Source: Pseudomonas nunensis (GTDB taxonomy: Bacteria > Pseudomonadota > Gammaproteobacteria > Pseudomonadales > Pseudomonadaceae). From it: a stretch of 64,000 bases of DNA. The stretch is from contig NZ_CP101125.1 in NCBI RefSeq assembly GCF_024296925.1, positions 4,838,501 to 4,902,500 of the forward strand, in the 5' to 3' direction. Shown in pieces: positions 7,612-16,366 of this stretch. Every line of letters starts with the position of its first letter. Positions within the stretch are counted from its first letter, which is position 1. Both the position numbers and the translations under genes were made by a program. Under the pieces are notes generated by a model. That model had not been told where the DNA came from. It saw only the letters and a program-made list of their open reading frames with translations, and did not search any database.

Positions 7612-8178
7612 TCACTGGCTCGATCCTGGAACTTGCGGCCAGTCGATCGCTGTCGGAAAGTTGGTTTGCTGTTCAAGACGATTCAACTCAACGCTGTAGA
7701 GCTTCCACTCCATCAGTGCCAACTGCTCGATATGGGTCGTATCGCCGATATCTTCGGCGTATTGAAGCGGGGCGATACGCAAAATGGCCTCGCGCAGAAG
7801 CGCATCTCGCTTCGCCAGTGCCTGGCTATTGAGGTCCACCAGCCTGGCCGTCTCATCAAACGCCCAAGAACCATTGATCCAACGATGGCAAGCACCGGGC
7901 CAGGCCTGGGTCGTATACCCGTCAGGCAAATCCCCCAGTTTCATCCAGGTTTCTCTAAAGCCAGTGTCTGTGCGATAGACATCACCACGACAATCGGCTT
8001 GAAGTTGCAGCGCCCCGTCTACAAATGCCCACGTGTGGGCAGCGGGTGCTGGAGACAGTTCGATCCCCAACGTGACGGCGTTACTGGGTAGCTGTGTGCC
8101 GATCCCCGGAACAACCGGAAACTCCACAGGGCCAAACAAGGCGCCGCTTTCATCTATCAAATAATTAAACATACACAC
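7612..8178 (-). CDS. Tail fibre assembly protein (second fibre unit)
   Basis: 188 residues. It starts MCMFNYLIDESGALFGPVEFP and has a middle stretch AHTWAFVDGALQL resembling Tfa-type chaperones, ending in a helical region that includes LMEWKLYSVELNRLEQQ, characteristic of caudoviral tail fibre assembly proteins. Such proteins cap or trimerise the fibre tip. It lies one base downstream of the fibre stop at 8180, so translational coupling is likely. Confidence 0.75.
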   Translation of the reverse strand: MCMFNYLIDESGALFGPVEFPVVPGIGTQLPSNAVTLGIELSPAPAAHTWAFVDGALQLQADCRGDVYRTDTGFRETWMKLGDLPDGYTTQAWPGACHRWINGSWAFDETARLVDLNSQALAKRDALLREAILRIAPLQYAEDIGDTTHIEQLALMEWKLYSVELNRLEQQTNFPTAIDWPQVPGSSQ

Positions 8179-8179
8179 C

Positions 8180-9283
8180 TCAAATCAATTTGATTCGGCC
8201 CGGATAGGCAATGTTTCGGGGACGGGTTTCCGCAGAGAAGGTGCCGATACTGCCTATGCCGGCGTCGACGCCGGCATCGAATGCGGGATTGGGGTAAGTA
8301 GTGGCGGATGTCGTATTGGTAGGGCTGGCGTTAACGTCGTGTGCGACATCCCACATGCCGTCAGGAATACTTGAGGCAGGACTGATTGCACTGCCCGTGC
8401 CGGTGGGGAGGTAATGGTTATGCTTCTGAAGTGTGTGGAGTTGACTGCTCCCGGGCATACGCGCCGCATCCACGCCTCGAGACTCGTCCAGTACTCGAAG
8501 AAACTCCCCGCGCGCCTCCGGGATTCGGAAGTTCAGCGCGCCGTCTGCGGAGGTCCACCCCCCTTCCTTGCCACCCCTCGCAGCTTCAGTCGTCAATGCA
8601 CCCGATGATTGGGCGTGGTCCCAGAGCCACGGCCATTCGCTGCGCGACAGGACATTCCCATTGAGGGCGCCATAACCGCCGGGGTTCATTTGCAGGGTTG
8701 TTTCAAACACCTGCCGCCCCAACGCCGATCCGTCCAGGCGCCCGACTGGCCACCAAATACCGGCACTGTCACTGCGTAGATGCCACCAGTCACCGCTCCC
8801 CATCAGCACCAGAAATGGATAGCCGGTCGCCGACAGATGAGTGTGAAACCGGATTCGATCAGTGCCGGCAGCCTGGATAACCAGGCGGTTGCCGCTGTTG
8901 TCCACGCGTCGAACAATCACGTCGCGAACGCCCATGGCGACGTTGGCCGGTGGCAGCGTAATGGTGGCCGCGCCGGGGCTGGCGTCAATCAACACCAGAC
9001 CGAGTTCTTCTGGCGCCAGCAACTTCGATGCAGCCAGCCGAGTGACCACCGAACGCATCGGGCTGGTCACGCCGATGATCGCCTGGATCGCTTTGAGCAA
9101 CTGACCGTTGTCTGCTTCCGATGGCGCCATTCCTGCGCCAGCAACCACACTCAAAATCTCTTGCGTAACCGAGTTACCCCAGATCGCCGGAATCAACGAT
9201 CCTGGCGTACCAGCCACCGGGTTTTCATCGACGAACCGGCCATTCACCAGTCCGACACTGGGGATGCTTTTTGGATAATCCAT
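8180..9283 (-). CDS. Tail fibre protein B with collar-like C-terminus (second variant)
   Basis: 367 residues. The start is MDYPKSIPSVG, with GGGAG upstream; an earlier in-frame Met 20 codons upstream is less likely. Residues 1-70 repeat the shared anchor (GLVNGRFVDENPVAGTPGSLIP). The middle (about 75-180) is a beta-rich spacer. The last 160 residues resemble a phage tail-collar/short-tail-fibre tip: GGYGALNGNVLSRSEWPWLW, a FRIPEARGEFLRVLD segment and a His-rich LHTLQKHNHYLPTG motif typical of Mu and T4-like fibre tips. It is the middle of three alternative fibres. Confidence 0.8.
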   Translation of the reverse strand: MDYPKSIPSVGLVNGRFVDENPVAGTPGSLIPAIWGNSVTQEILSVVAGAGMAPSEADNGQLLKAIQAIIGVTSPMRSVVTRLAASKLLAPEELGLVLIDASPGAATITLPPANVAMGVRDVIVRRVDNSGNRLVIQAAGTDRIRFHTHLSATGYPFLVLMGSGDWWHLRSDSAGIWWPVGRLDGSALGRQVFETTLQMNPGGYGALNGNVLSRSEWPWLWDHAQSSGALTTEAARGGKEGGWTSADGALNFRIPEARGEFLRVLDESRGVDAARMPGSSQLHTLQKHNHYLPTGTGSAISPASSIPDGMWDVAHDVNASPTNTTSATTYPNPAFDAGVDAGIGSIGTFSAETRPRNIAYPGRIKLI

Positions 9284-9350
9284 GGTTCTGCTCCCTGTAA
9301 AAAACACCTGCGTGGCCATTGGCACTAAGGCAATGCAGGTCATGTTTGAA

Positions 9351-9383
9351 TAAAAACAAAAACGCCCACGGTGAGTGGGCGTT
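9351..9383 (-). terminator. Intrinsic terminator after the first fibre/chaperone pair
   Basis: A 9-bp stem (AACGCCCAC/GTGGGCGTT) is followed on the minus strand by TTTTTG-type Ts (TTTGTTTTT read outward as TTTTTGTTTTTA). It lies between the chaperone at 9409 and fibre B at 9283, so fibres B and C sit beyond a terminator. Confidence 0.78.
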
Positions 9384-9408
9384 GGGTTCGGCGGATATTT
9401 CGGATGAA

Positions 9409-9924
9409 CTAGCCTGCGAAGTCGCTCACCACGGCACGTATGGCGGCAATCGCGTCATCACTGACTTGGTTGGCGAGTTCGGTTTTACCTTTGGCGATAT
9501 GAACTTTGACTTGTTGTTTCGCCTTCAAGCGCAGGGTTCGAAGTGTCAGCAAGCTCTCGTTGAATTGAGCTGCTTTGGCAACGATCTGATCCGCAGCCTG
9601 TCTGGCAGTGCGACCCTTTGCGACCCAGGCTGACACCGCTAGCGGAACAACTTTTTTCGGGTAGCCTTCGTCGATATAAGCCTGAGCCTCGGCGGCGGCT
9701 TGTGCGTATTCCATCGCTCGCAACGGATCGCCTGCAATGACGTTTCGCGCATCGTCTGCCGCCGCATCAATCCTGGTGCTCAGGCGTTCGCCTTCCCGTT
9801 GTTGGGAGACCGCAACATTCAAGGCGTCGACAACCCACTGTTCACCGTTCCATTCATGATCTGGCGAGGGTTTGGCCGGACGAAGTTCATCTTCGTACTG
9901 ATGAAGTTCCTGGATAACGATCAT
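9409..9924 (-). CDS. Tail fibre assembly/tail-associated protein (first fibre unit)
   Basis: 171 residues from the Met at 9924, which overlaps the fibre A stop (ATGA). The N-terminus IVIQELHQYEDELRPAKPSPDHEWNGEQWVVD resembles the ends of phage tail-fibre chaperones and linkers, and the remainder is Ala-rich and helical. It has no obvious resemblance to the other two chaperones beyond position, so the functional call rests mainly on its place after a fibre gene. Confidence 0.6.
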   Translation of the reverse strand: MIVIQELHQYEDELRPAKPSPDHEWNGEQWVVDALNVAVSQQREGERLSTRIDAAADDARNVIAGDPLRAMEYAQAAAEAQAYIDEGYPKKVVPLAVSAWVAKGRTARQAADQIVAKAAQFNESLLTLRTLRLKAKQQVKVHIAKGKTELANQVSDDAIAAIRAVVSDFAG

Positions 9925-11072
9925 CGAATGAGCTCCCACGAGAGATGTACATTGATCGCAGCGGAAAAGTTAATGGCGATGCCGCTTGTGTAATCAGGTT
10001 GAGAAAAGGTTTTGATCCCCATCGAAAGCAGCAATTCATCACTGTTCCCGTTAGTAGCGTTGAACGTGTGTTCGGCTTGATAACTCTGCCAGAGCGAACG
10101 CGACTCCGAATGATCAAAACTGGCGACCAAGGTTGAAACCGTCGTGTCGTAAACAACGTTGTTGGTGAAAATACAAACGGCAAAGCCAGGCGTTGACCAG
10201 CCATCGGCACTAATAACGGCGCTACTGGGCGGTGTCATTAGCGAGTAATTGCCCCCCATCCAACCTCCGGGAGCAAAGGACACGCCGGTGATCAAGGTGG
10301 GGTGAGGCGTCGGATTACCCACCACTAGCCGCGCAGCCCGAGCATGGGGATCCAGAGGAAGGTAAACCACACCGTTTCCATTCACGGTCTGGGTCCACGA
10401 CAGCCGGTTGCGGTTGTAAATCAGCCTGACGATTGGCGTGGTACCAGGACCTGCGGTGACGACCCAGGCGATGCACATATCCAGCGGCGTGGATTGAAAG
10501 CCACCGCCCGCAGCACCATTCACAGTGCCTTTCAAATTATCCGGGACTGCGTCGTACAAGGTGCCGCGCTGCATGTAAAACGTCAGCGCACCGCCGATCA
10601 CCTGCGCCCGCAGGAAGTAGCCGGAGCTTGGCAACAATTCCGCGCTGCTCCAGGCTTGCGTCGTGAACGTGCGCGACCGCCCCAACTGCCCCGCCACCAC
10701 TTCCTGGCCGATGCTGACAAACACCCCGGCCGGAATCGACACCTTCCCACCGCTGGTAGACGCCGCAATCGGCGTCACCGACAGACGCCCGTCCGCTGTC
10801 GCCACCGTGGGCGCCGGCAGCGAGCCAATCGGCAACGCCGAATCCAGATTCCAGCCCTTGGCCGAAACGCTCTGAATGGCTTGCAGCAACTGGTCAAACT
10901 TCGTCTCGTCCGGGGTCAGGTCACCCGCCTTGATGACGTTCACAATTTCCTGCGTCACCCCATTGCCCCACGCCGCTGGAATCAACGACCCCGGCGTCCC
11001 GGTCAGCGGGTTCTCATCGACAAACTTGCCGTTGACCAATCCGGCGCTGGGCACTTTCGTTGGAAAATCCAT
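9921..11072 (-). CDS. Tail fibre protein A (Mu-like tailocin, first variant)
   Basis: 383 residues. It opens with the shared anchor (MDFPTKVPSAGLVNGKFVDE, then TGTPGSLIPAAWGNGVTQEI). Residues ~70-150 are a beta-rich stalk, and the last 200 residues are a unique tip rich in Gly, Asn and aromatic residues. It directly follows the gp48-like baseplate gene (11 bp), the position of the primary fibre in Mu-like tails, so it is probably the default fibre. The tip shares no visible similarity with fibres B and C. Confidence 0.8.
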   Translation of the reverse strand: MDFPTKVPSAGLVNGKFVDENPLTGTPGSLIPAAWGNGVTQEIVNVIKAGDLTPDETKFDQLLQAIQSVSAKGWNLDSALPIGSLPAPTVATADGRLSVTPIAASTSGGKVSIPAGVFVSIGQEVVAGQLGRSRTFTTQAWSSAELLPSSGYFLRAQVIGGALTFYMQRGTLYDAVPDNLKGTVNGAAGGGFQSTPLDMCIAWVVTAGPGTTPIVRLIYNRNRLSWTQTVNGNGVVYLPLDPHARAARLVVGNPTPHPTLITGVSFAPGGWMGGNYSLMTPPSSAVISADGWSTPGFAVCIFTNNVVYDTTVSTLVASFDHSESRSLWQSYQAEHTFNATNGNSDELLLSMGIKTFSQPDYTSGIAINFSAAINVHLSWELIR

Positions 11073-11083
11073 CTCTCTACTCC

Positions 11084-11689
11084 CTATTCATAATTGATGT
11101 GCACCTTGGTGTGCGCCGGGGCGCTACGGTGGATCAGGCATTCCAGGGCCGAGCCTGGATTGACGCCGAAACGTTCGCCCCAATAGCTCGCGCCGAAACG
11201 CCGACCCAGCAGCAATCGGCCGCCGGTGTTGAGCGTCCACATGAACTGCGCTTCCCAGGTGCCCCAGTGCGCCGCACCAAAACGCGAGCGGCCCATGCGC
11301 GGGGCTTCGAGTTCGGTGATGGTGGCGTTCGGGTAGCCCTGGCTTTTGGCGATCTCAAGGTAGTAACCGACCGCCTGGCTGCCGACCGCGAGCAAGCGAC
11401 GGCGCACCGCGAGACGGCGGTCATCGAACAGCGGCGTGGCGCCCAGGCACGGGTCAGGCAGGTTCATCACCCGCTCCCAATCGGGCACCAGTTCGCTGAC
11501 GCCGGCCGGGTCCATTTCGTTGAGCAGGTCGGCGGCGCGGGCGTCGAGTCGAGCCAGTTCCTGGGCGATGCTGTCCAGCACCTCTTCCAGTTCCGGAACC
11601 CGCTCGGGATCCCACGCCGGGCCGCTGGGCAGCAGGCTGCGCAGTTGCGCGTGATATTGCGCGGCGGTTCTTAGCCCCCCCATATGCAA
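11084..11689 (-). CDS. Mu gp48-like baseplate/tail protein (YmfQ, DUF2313)
   Basis: 201 residues. The N-terminal LRTAAQYHAQLRSLLPSGPAW is the hallmark of the YmfQ/DUF2313 family, and GRRFGASYWGERFGVN near the C-terminus is also typical. In Mu-type tails this protein links the baseplate wedge to the fibres, equivalent to P2 gpI. It overlaps the gp47-like gene by 19 bp and precedes fibre A, in the order expected for Mu. Confidence 0.87.
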   Translation of the reverse strand: MHMGGLRTAAQYHAQLRSLLPSGPAWDPERVPELEEVLDSIAQELARLDARAADLLNEMDPAGVSELVPDWERVMNLPDPCLGATPLFDDRRLAVRRRLLAVGSQAVGYYLEIAKSQGYPNATITELEAPRMGRSRFGAAHWGTWEAQFMWTLNTGGRLLLGRRFGASYWGERFGVNPGSALECLIHRSAPAHTKVHINYE

Positions 11690-12714
11690 CCTCCGAAGAT
11701 CAGCAATTGATTGAAGTCAGCTTCGACATTGGCAATGGGCGCGGTCAGTGTGTGGTCGCTTTCGCCTGTGGCGCTGCTGATCGCTTCGCGGATATGACTG
11801 ATCAATAAGGTGTCGCCCAGGCCGGCCTCGCGGTTATGTAAGTCACGCAGTTGCGCTTCGACGGCGGCTCGCACGGCGGTCGTGTCAGGGGTCAGGGTCA
11901 GTTTGTAGGTGACCGGCACCTGCACCGGCGGCAACACATGCAACTCGGCGGTGACCGGGCGCAACGGTTCGATATAGGCCTGGACTTCAGCCAGTTGTGC
12001 GGCGTTCGGCACGGGTTGCGGATCGTCGTCGCGCATGATGTACAGGTTGACGATGCCGAGTTTCGCGAGGGTGCTGCGACACCAGGCCCGGGTCACGCCG
12101 GGGCATTCCAGCGCCCAGGTTTCGTAGTCTTGCGCCGAGCCGCCATGGGGAATGATCCGATAGGAGCTGATCACCCGCGAGCGCAGGGACTCCAGGCTTT
12201 CCCGGGCCACTCCGCCGATCAGGCCCGGTGCCAACACCGTGAAGCTGTTACCGACAATCCCAAGGATCGGCTGCACCGGAATCAGGCTCATGCCGGCGTC
12301 GGCATTGCCCAGGCTGCCGGCGTCGAGCGCGGCGATGCTAGTGGTGTTGAGGCCGTTGCTGGTGGTGCGCGACGCGGTCACTTTGTAGGTGCGGCCGTCG
12401 CTCGATTGCAGCAGGGTGTCGACATCCAGCACGGCACCGGCGCTGGCGGTAAAACTGACGCTGCCGCTGGCGGCTTGCGCGGCTTTGCGTGGCTGGTTCA
12501 GGCGCAATGCGGCGATCCGTTCCAGGGTCGATTCATCGGCCTTGTCCGGGAGGATCTGCTCGGCGATCCAGTCGAGGTAGCCATACAAACCATAAGCGGC
12601 ACCACCGAGGGTACGCGCCAGTACTTGCGCATCGGACTGGCGCAGCGAATCGCTGGCCAGGTCGCTTTGGGTGCGCTTGATCAGCACCGGCAGCGAAGGG
12701 GTTTCAAACGGCAT
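11671..12714 (-). CDS. Baseplate J-like protein (Mu gp47)
   Basis: 347 residues. The N-terminus MPFETPSLPVLIKRTQSDLAS and the block GLYGYLDWIAEQILPDKADE are typical of baseplate J/Mu gp47 proteins, as is RVISSYRIIPHGGSAQDYETWALECPG near the middle. It forms the wedge that joins the hub to the fibres. It is tightly packed, overlapping the genes on either side. Confidence 0.9.
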   Translation of the reverse strand: MPFETPSLPVLIKRTQSDLASDSLRQSDAQVLARTLGGAAYGLYGYLDWIAEQILPDKADESTLERIAALRLNQPRKAAQAASGSVSFTASAGAVLDVDTLLQSSDGRTYKVTASRTTSNGLNTTSIAALDAGSLGNADAGMSLIPVQPILGIVGNSFTVLAPGLIGGVARESLESLRSRVISSYRIIPHGGSAQDYETWALECPGVTRAWCRSTLAKLGIVNLYIMRDDDPQPVPNAAQLAEVQAYIEPLRPVTAELHVLPPVQVPVTYKLTLTPDTTAVRAAVEAQLRDLHNREAGLGDTLLISHIREAISSATGESDHTLTAPIANVEADFNQLLIFGGCIWGG

Positions 12715-13102
12715 AGATCACCTGCCAACTGTTATCAGGGTTGATGTCCAGGCGCTCGCCATCGGCCAGGGTCAGGACCGTGCGCAGGTTCAGGCGCTGG
12801 GCGTCGAGGCGTTCGCTGATGATGTCGATGGCGCTGCAATGGCCGTCATCGATCAGCCATTGCAGGGCTTCGCGGGCATAAAACTCGGCGTCCATCTGTG
12901 TTTGCCGGGTCAGCTTGACCCGGCGCAGCAGCCACAGCCGCGAGCCGATTCGGTCATCGGCGACGGTGGGAAAAGTGTCGCCCCACCAGCCGAAGCGTTC
13001 CTCGTCATCAAGGGCATCGTCATCGGCAGCGCGGCGCCAGGTGAACAGGCTGATCAGCACCGCGCGGGTGAGTGCGGCGTGGAGGTTCTGGCTGATGAGC
13101 AT
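12704..13102 (-). CDS. Mu gp46-like baseplate protein (P2 gpW / T4 gp25 type)
   Basis: 132 residues. RAADDDALDDEERFGWWGDTFP and ALQWLIDDGHCSAIDIISERLD match the GP46 family, whose fold is related to the T4 gp25 lysozyme-like wedge protein. It nucleates the sheath at the baseplate. Its start overlaps the stop of the gp45-like gene at 13102. Confidence 0.88.
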   Translation of the reverse strand: MLISQNLHAALTRAVLISLFTWRRAADDDALDDEERFGWWGDTFPTVADDRIGSRLWLLRRVKLTRQTQMDAEFYAREALQWLIDDGHCSAIDIISERLDAQRLNLRTVLTLADGERLDINPDNSWQVIYAV

Positions 13103-13611
13103 TACTGACCTCCCGCCGGCACGCCGGTCTGGCCGCTGCCCGCTTGAACGCCGACGTGCACGTGTTTGATCTGGCTGATGCCGCCGGCGATTTGATCGCC
13201 CGTGGAAACGATTTTTCCGGTCTGGTTGATGACGGGCGTATCGATGTTCACGGCGGTGCTGGCGCGGATGTTCAGGGTCGCGGTCTGGATGTCGATAATC
13301 CGCCCGCGCTTGAAGTGGATCTTGTCGCCTTCGTCGGTGTAGATCGCCACTTCGCCGGCGGCCAGGGACTGGAGGCGATAGCGGCGGTCGGCGACCACCA
13401 GGACGATGGCGTGGGAACGGTCACCGCCCAGAAACGTGGCAATGCCCTCGGCGCCGGCCAGTGGGTTACTGGTGAAACCGTAGGGCTCGAAGTGTTCCAT
13501 GTCGTCATTCACTTCGCCGGCGGTGAGGCGCATTTGCAGCGATTGCAGCTTGGATGCCGAGTTGGCGAGCACGACAGTGCCGCGCGCCAGGAGGCGGGTC
13601 AGTAGGCTCAT
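13102..13611 (-). CDS. Mu gp45-like baseplate spike protein (gpV type)
   Basis: 169 residues from the ATG at 13611, preceded by AAGGA nine bases away; a longer in-frame extension runs only through REPIN repeats and is rejected. The OB-like N-terminal region is followed by a beta-helical tip, with TATLNIRASTAVNIDTPV and ending in KHVHVGVQAGSGQTG. The HVHVG motif is the metal-binding HxH tip that pierces the outer membrane in contractile tails. Upstream is a 450-bp REPIN array separating it from the gp44-like hub gene. Confidence 0.88.
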   Translation of the reverse strand: MSLLTRLLARGTVVLANSASKLQSLQMRLTAGEVNDDMEHFEPYGFTSNPLAGAEGIATFLGGDRSHAIVLVVADRRYRLQSLAAGEVAIYTDEGDKIHFKRGRIIDIQTATLNIRASTAVNIDTPVINQTGKIVSTGDQIAGGISQIKHVHVGVQAGSGQTGVPAGGQ

Positions 13612-13644
13612 TGGGTTTCCTTCAAGGATCAGGCTGAATGCGAT

Positions 13645-14064
13645 CAAGCTCGCTCCCACATTTGGACGGCGTCGTTCACGTTCCTTGCGTACACAGGAGA
13701 TTCCCTGTGGGAGCGGGCTTGCTCGCGAAGGCGGTGGGTCAGGTGACATCGTTGGTGAATGTGAAACCGTCTTCGCGAGCAAGCCCGCTCCCACATTTGA
13801 TCGGGGTTGTTCACGGAATTGGCGTACACAGGAAATTCCCTGTGGGAGCGAGCTTGCTCGCGAAGGCGGTGGGTCAGGCGACATCGTTGGTGAATGTGCT
13901 GCCGTCATCGCGAGCAAGCTCGCTCCCACAATTGATCGGGGTTGTCGCGGCATTGGTGTGTGCAGGAGATTCCCTGTGGGAGCGGGCTTGCTCGCGAAAG
14001 CGGTGGGTCAGGTGACATCGTTGGTGAATGTGAAGCCGTCTTCGCGAGCAAGCCCGCTCCCACA
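13645..14064. repeat. Tandem REPIN array inside the Mu-like tail operon
   Basis: Three 90-bp REPINs (13706-13795, 13841-13930, 13975-14064), each made of TGTGGGAGCGGGCTTGCTCG facing its inverted copy around a ~40-bp centre. A half-element lies at 13645-13660. The REPINs are separated by conserved 44-45-bp spacers (for example TTGATCGGGGTTGTTCACGG), so the array is about 3.3 copies of a 134-bp tandem unit. It fills the 469-bp gap between the gp45- and gp44-like genes; nothing else is seen there. Confidence 0.93.
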
Positions 14065-14080
14065 GGTTTCGGTGTCGGGC

Positions 14081-15124
14081 TCAGGTTTTTTTGGGTGGTG
14101 TAGGGTTGGCGTCGAAGGTGTGTGGCGGGGCCACTTGCAGGGTGGTGGTCGAGCCTTGCGCCGACAGCGAATACGTCACTTTGGAAATCAGCATGTCGCC
14201 ATCCACTTCCAGCACCGGGTCCTTGACCCTGACCAGTGTGTTGTGGCGCCACAAATCGCCATTGGCCTGGCGCCAGCCTTGCACCTGGTACGTGGTGGCC
14301 GAGGCCTTGCCGACGCGGGTGGCGGCTTCCCAGTTGGCGCGTTGCAGCGCCAGTTCCGGGGTGATCTGCATGCCTTCATTGATCACCGTGACCCGTTTGC
14401 GCTTGAAGCCCAGGTCAGTAGACACCGCCTCGACCTCGCTGGCCGCCGCACCACTTTTCTGGTCATTGCCCTTCTGCTGGCCGATCACTCGATACTCAGA
14501 AAACACCTGGCTGAAATCCATCGGTGCACTGGCCGACAGAATGTTCTTGCCCAGTTCCAGCACATCGCTCGCACGTCCGCCGCTGCCCGGGCGGGCCAGG
14601 ATGATCCGGCCCTGGGCATCATCGGTCGAAAACACCCGGAACAGTGTCAGCAACCGGTCGATGGACTGGAACACCGTTTCCCCCGGCACAATCGTGTGAC
14701 TGCCCAAACGAGCGGTTTCCGGAATTTCACTGACCACAGCGACGCCATAGGACGACGCCAGCGCTTCGACGATGCTCAGCAAAGATTGCTGATGCCATTG
14801 GTTGGGACGGTTGGTCGCCGCGCAGTCCACCAGGTCCTGAGTTTTCGAACTGCCTTCGATACTCAGGCCGATTTGCCGCCCGTCATAACTGATCGGCGCC
14901 TTGAACACGTACCCGGTGAGTACCAGATCGTTGCCGATGCGCACCTCGCACGGCGCCCCCGGCTGAATCCGTCGCACCGTGGTCTGCCCCGGCCATTGCC
15001 AGGTGACGTCGAGCTTGAAGGTGCGGAATTGACGCTCCAGGTCCGCGGTGATTTGCACGCTTTTCCAGCCGCCATACTCCAGACCGTCAACGGTCAGGGT
15101 GACTTTGTTATCCAGTTCGCTCAT
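14081..15124 (-). CDS. Mu gp44-like baseplate hub protein (gpD type)
   Basis: 347 residues. It starts MSELDNKVTLTVDGLEYGGW and has KDSV-like hub features: VTWQWPGQ, CEVRIGNDLVLTGYV, ISYDGRQIGLSIEGSSKTQDLVDCAA. These match the Mu gp44/P2 gpD family that forms the trimeric hub holding the spike. It lies three bases after the gp43-like gene and before the REPIN array. Confidence 0.87.
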   Translation of the reverse strand: MSELDNKVTLTVDGLEYGGWKSVQITADLERQFRTFKLDVTWQWPGQTTVRRIQPGAPCEVRIGNDLVLTGYVFKAPISYDGRQIGLSIEGSSKTQDLVDCAATNRPNQWHQQSLLSIVEALASSYGVAVVSEIPETARLGSHTIVPGETVFQSIDRLLTLFRVFSTDDAQGRIILARPGSGGRASDVLELGKNILSASAPMDFSQVFSEYRVIGQQKGNDQKSGAAASEVEAVSTDLGFKRKRVTVINEGMQITPELALQRANWEAATRVGKASATTYQVQGWRQANGDLWRHNTLVRVKDPVLEVDGDMLISKVTYSLSAQGSTTTLQVAPPHTFDANPTPPKKT

Positions 15125-15127
15125 GGC

Positions 15128-16366
15128 TTACTCCCCGGAGAGTTTCAGGTCATTCGGCGGAGAGAAAACGGGATGAACAATGCCGTTACGCTGGATCACT
15201 TCCTCCACCCGCGTTGCGTCGCCCAATTGCTTGTAAGCGATGACGAGGGCCGGAAAACTCTCCTGGAACGACTTGCTGACCAGCCTGACACCCGACGACG
15301 CAACGGCCGTCAGATGCGCATTGAGTTTATGCCGCAGGTCCGTCATTGCCTGGTAGTGCGCCGGATCAGCCTTGTTCGATGCTTGCTGGATCGCCTCATC
15401 CAGCGCCGCACGCAACGCCAGCACATCATCGGCCACCGGCACGGCTTGTCGCTGGACCGGTTGCTCGGCCTGTTGTTCGAGGGACGGCGTGGAACCCAAC
15501 TTGACCACTTTCGACGCCACCGGCATCGCCGCGACCCATTGGGCCGCCTGCACCAGCAACGTGTCTTGCACCAGATTCGCCAGGGCCTGGGCCGCAGCGG
15601 TGGTGTCCTTGCCGGTGGTGATCTTCGGTGCGTCCGCCTTGCGGATGGCTTCGACCTGTTGGGAGACGTTGGCAATCACGCCACGATAACCGTCACGGGC
15701 GAAGTCCTTGAGCTCCTTGATGTCGCCGACCAAGCCCTTGAATTCGGCTGCCACTTCCTTGGGCAACTCCTTGACCGCTTTGACCAACTCGCTGATCTGC
15801 TTGTATTGATCGATCAGCGGTTGCAGCTGAGTCTGAATCACCCCGTAGATGTCCTTGATGCTGTTGCGCAGGTCGGCGATGCCGATTCGCGCAGCCTTGA
15901 TCAAGGTCATCGCGTCTTCGAAACGCGCCACCGCCGAACCTAAAAAACTGTCCGCCGATACCAGCAACACTTTCTGTGTACTGACCGTCGCCGTCGGAAA
16001 CGGCAGTGGTTCATCGGGATAAAACTTCAGCGTGAACGTCACCAACCCGCCGTCCTGGCGGGTGTGGGTCATGTCGCATTCGCCGACCTTGACCTGCAGG
16101 CGTCCCAGCCACGGATGCACCAGCTCACCATTGCCCTGCTCCAGCGCCTTGAGCAGTTTGTCGCGCTGCTCCAGGCAATCGGGGCCGACGATGAATGCCG
16201 TCAGATCGTGGATCTTCGCCTGCTGGCCAAGGTTCTCGAAAAACGGCAGATCCCGCTGCGGGTACTCGTGCAACTGGCCCTTTTTGCCGACCGGGGTTTT
16301 CGCCTGATCGACCCAGAAACCGACACCGCGAAAGGACGCCGGCAATAAACGGTCACGCCAGCTCAT
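15128..16366 (-). CDS. Mu gp43-like DNA-circularisation N-domain tail protein
   Basis: 412 residues from MSWRDRLLPASFRGVGFWV, with GGAGG upstream. The N-terminal ~95 residues (SFRGVGFWVD through HPWLGRLQVKVGECD) are the DNA_circ_N domain of Mu gp43-type proteins, which are baseplate components despite the domain name. The rest is helical and Ala/Lys-rich. It overlaps the tape-measure stop by 14 bp. Confidence 0.87.
   Translation of the reverse strand: MSWRDRLLPASFRGVGFWVDQAKTPVGKKGQLHEYPQRDLPFFENLGQQAKIHDLTAFIVGPDCLEQRDKLLKALEQGNGELVHPWLGRLQVKVGECDMTHTRQDGGLVTFTLKFYPDEPLPFPTATVSTQKVLLVSADSFLGSAVARFEDAMTLIKAARIGIADLRNSIKDIYGVIQTQLQPLIDQYKQISELVKAVKELPKEVAAEFKGLVGDIKELKDFARDGYRGVIANVSQQVEAIRKADAPKITTGKDTTAAAQALANLVQDTLLVQAAQWVAAMPVASKVVKLGSTPSLEQQAEQPVQRQAVPVADDVLALRAALDEAIQQASNKADPAHYQAMTDLRHKLNAHLTAVASSGVRLVSKSFQESFPALVIAYKQLGDATRVEEVIQRNGIVHPVFSPPNDLKLSGE

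Noticed and set aside
13612..13953. N-terminal extension of the gp45-like spike gene and other frames through the repeats
   Set aside because: The extension reads only through REPIN sequence; the ATG at 13611 has a good ribosome site and matches family length.
13645..14064. Regular repeats suggesting a CRISPR array
   Set aside because: The repeats are 90-bp inverted pairs with similar, not unique, spacers, and no cas genes are present; they are REPINs.
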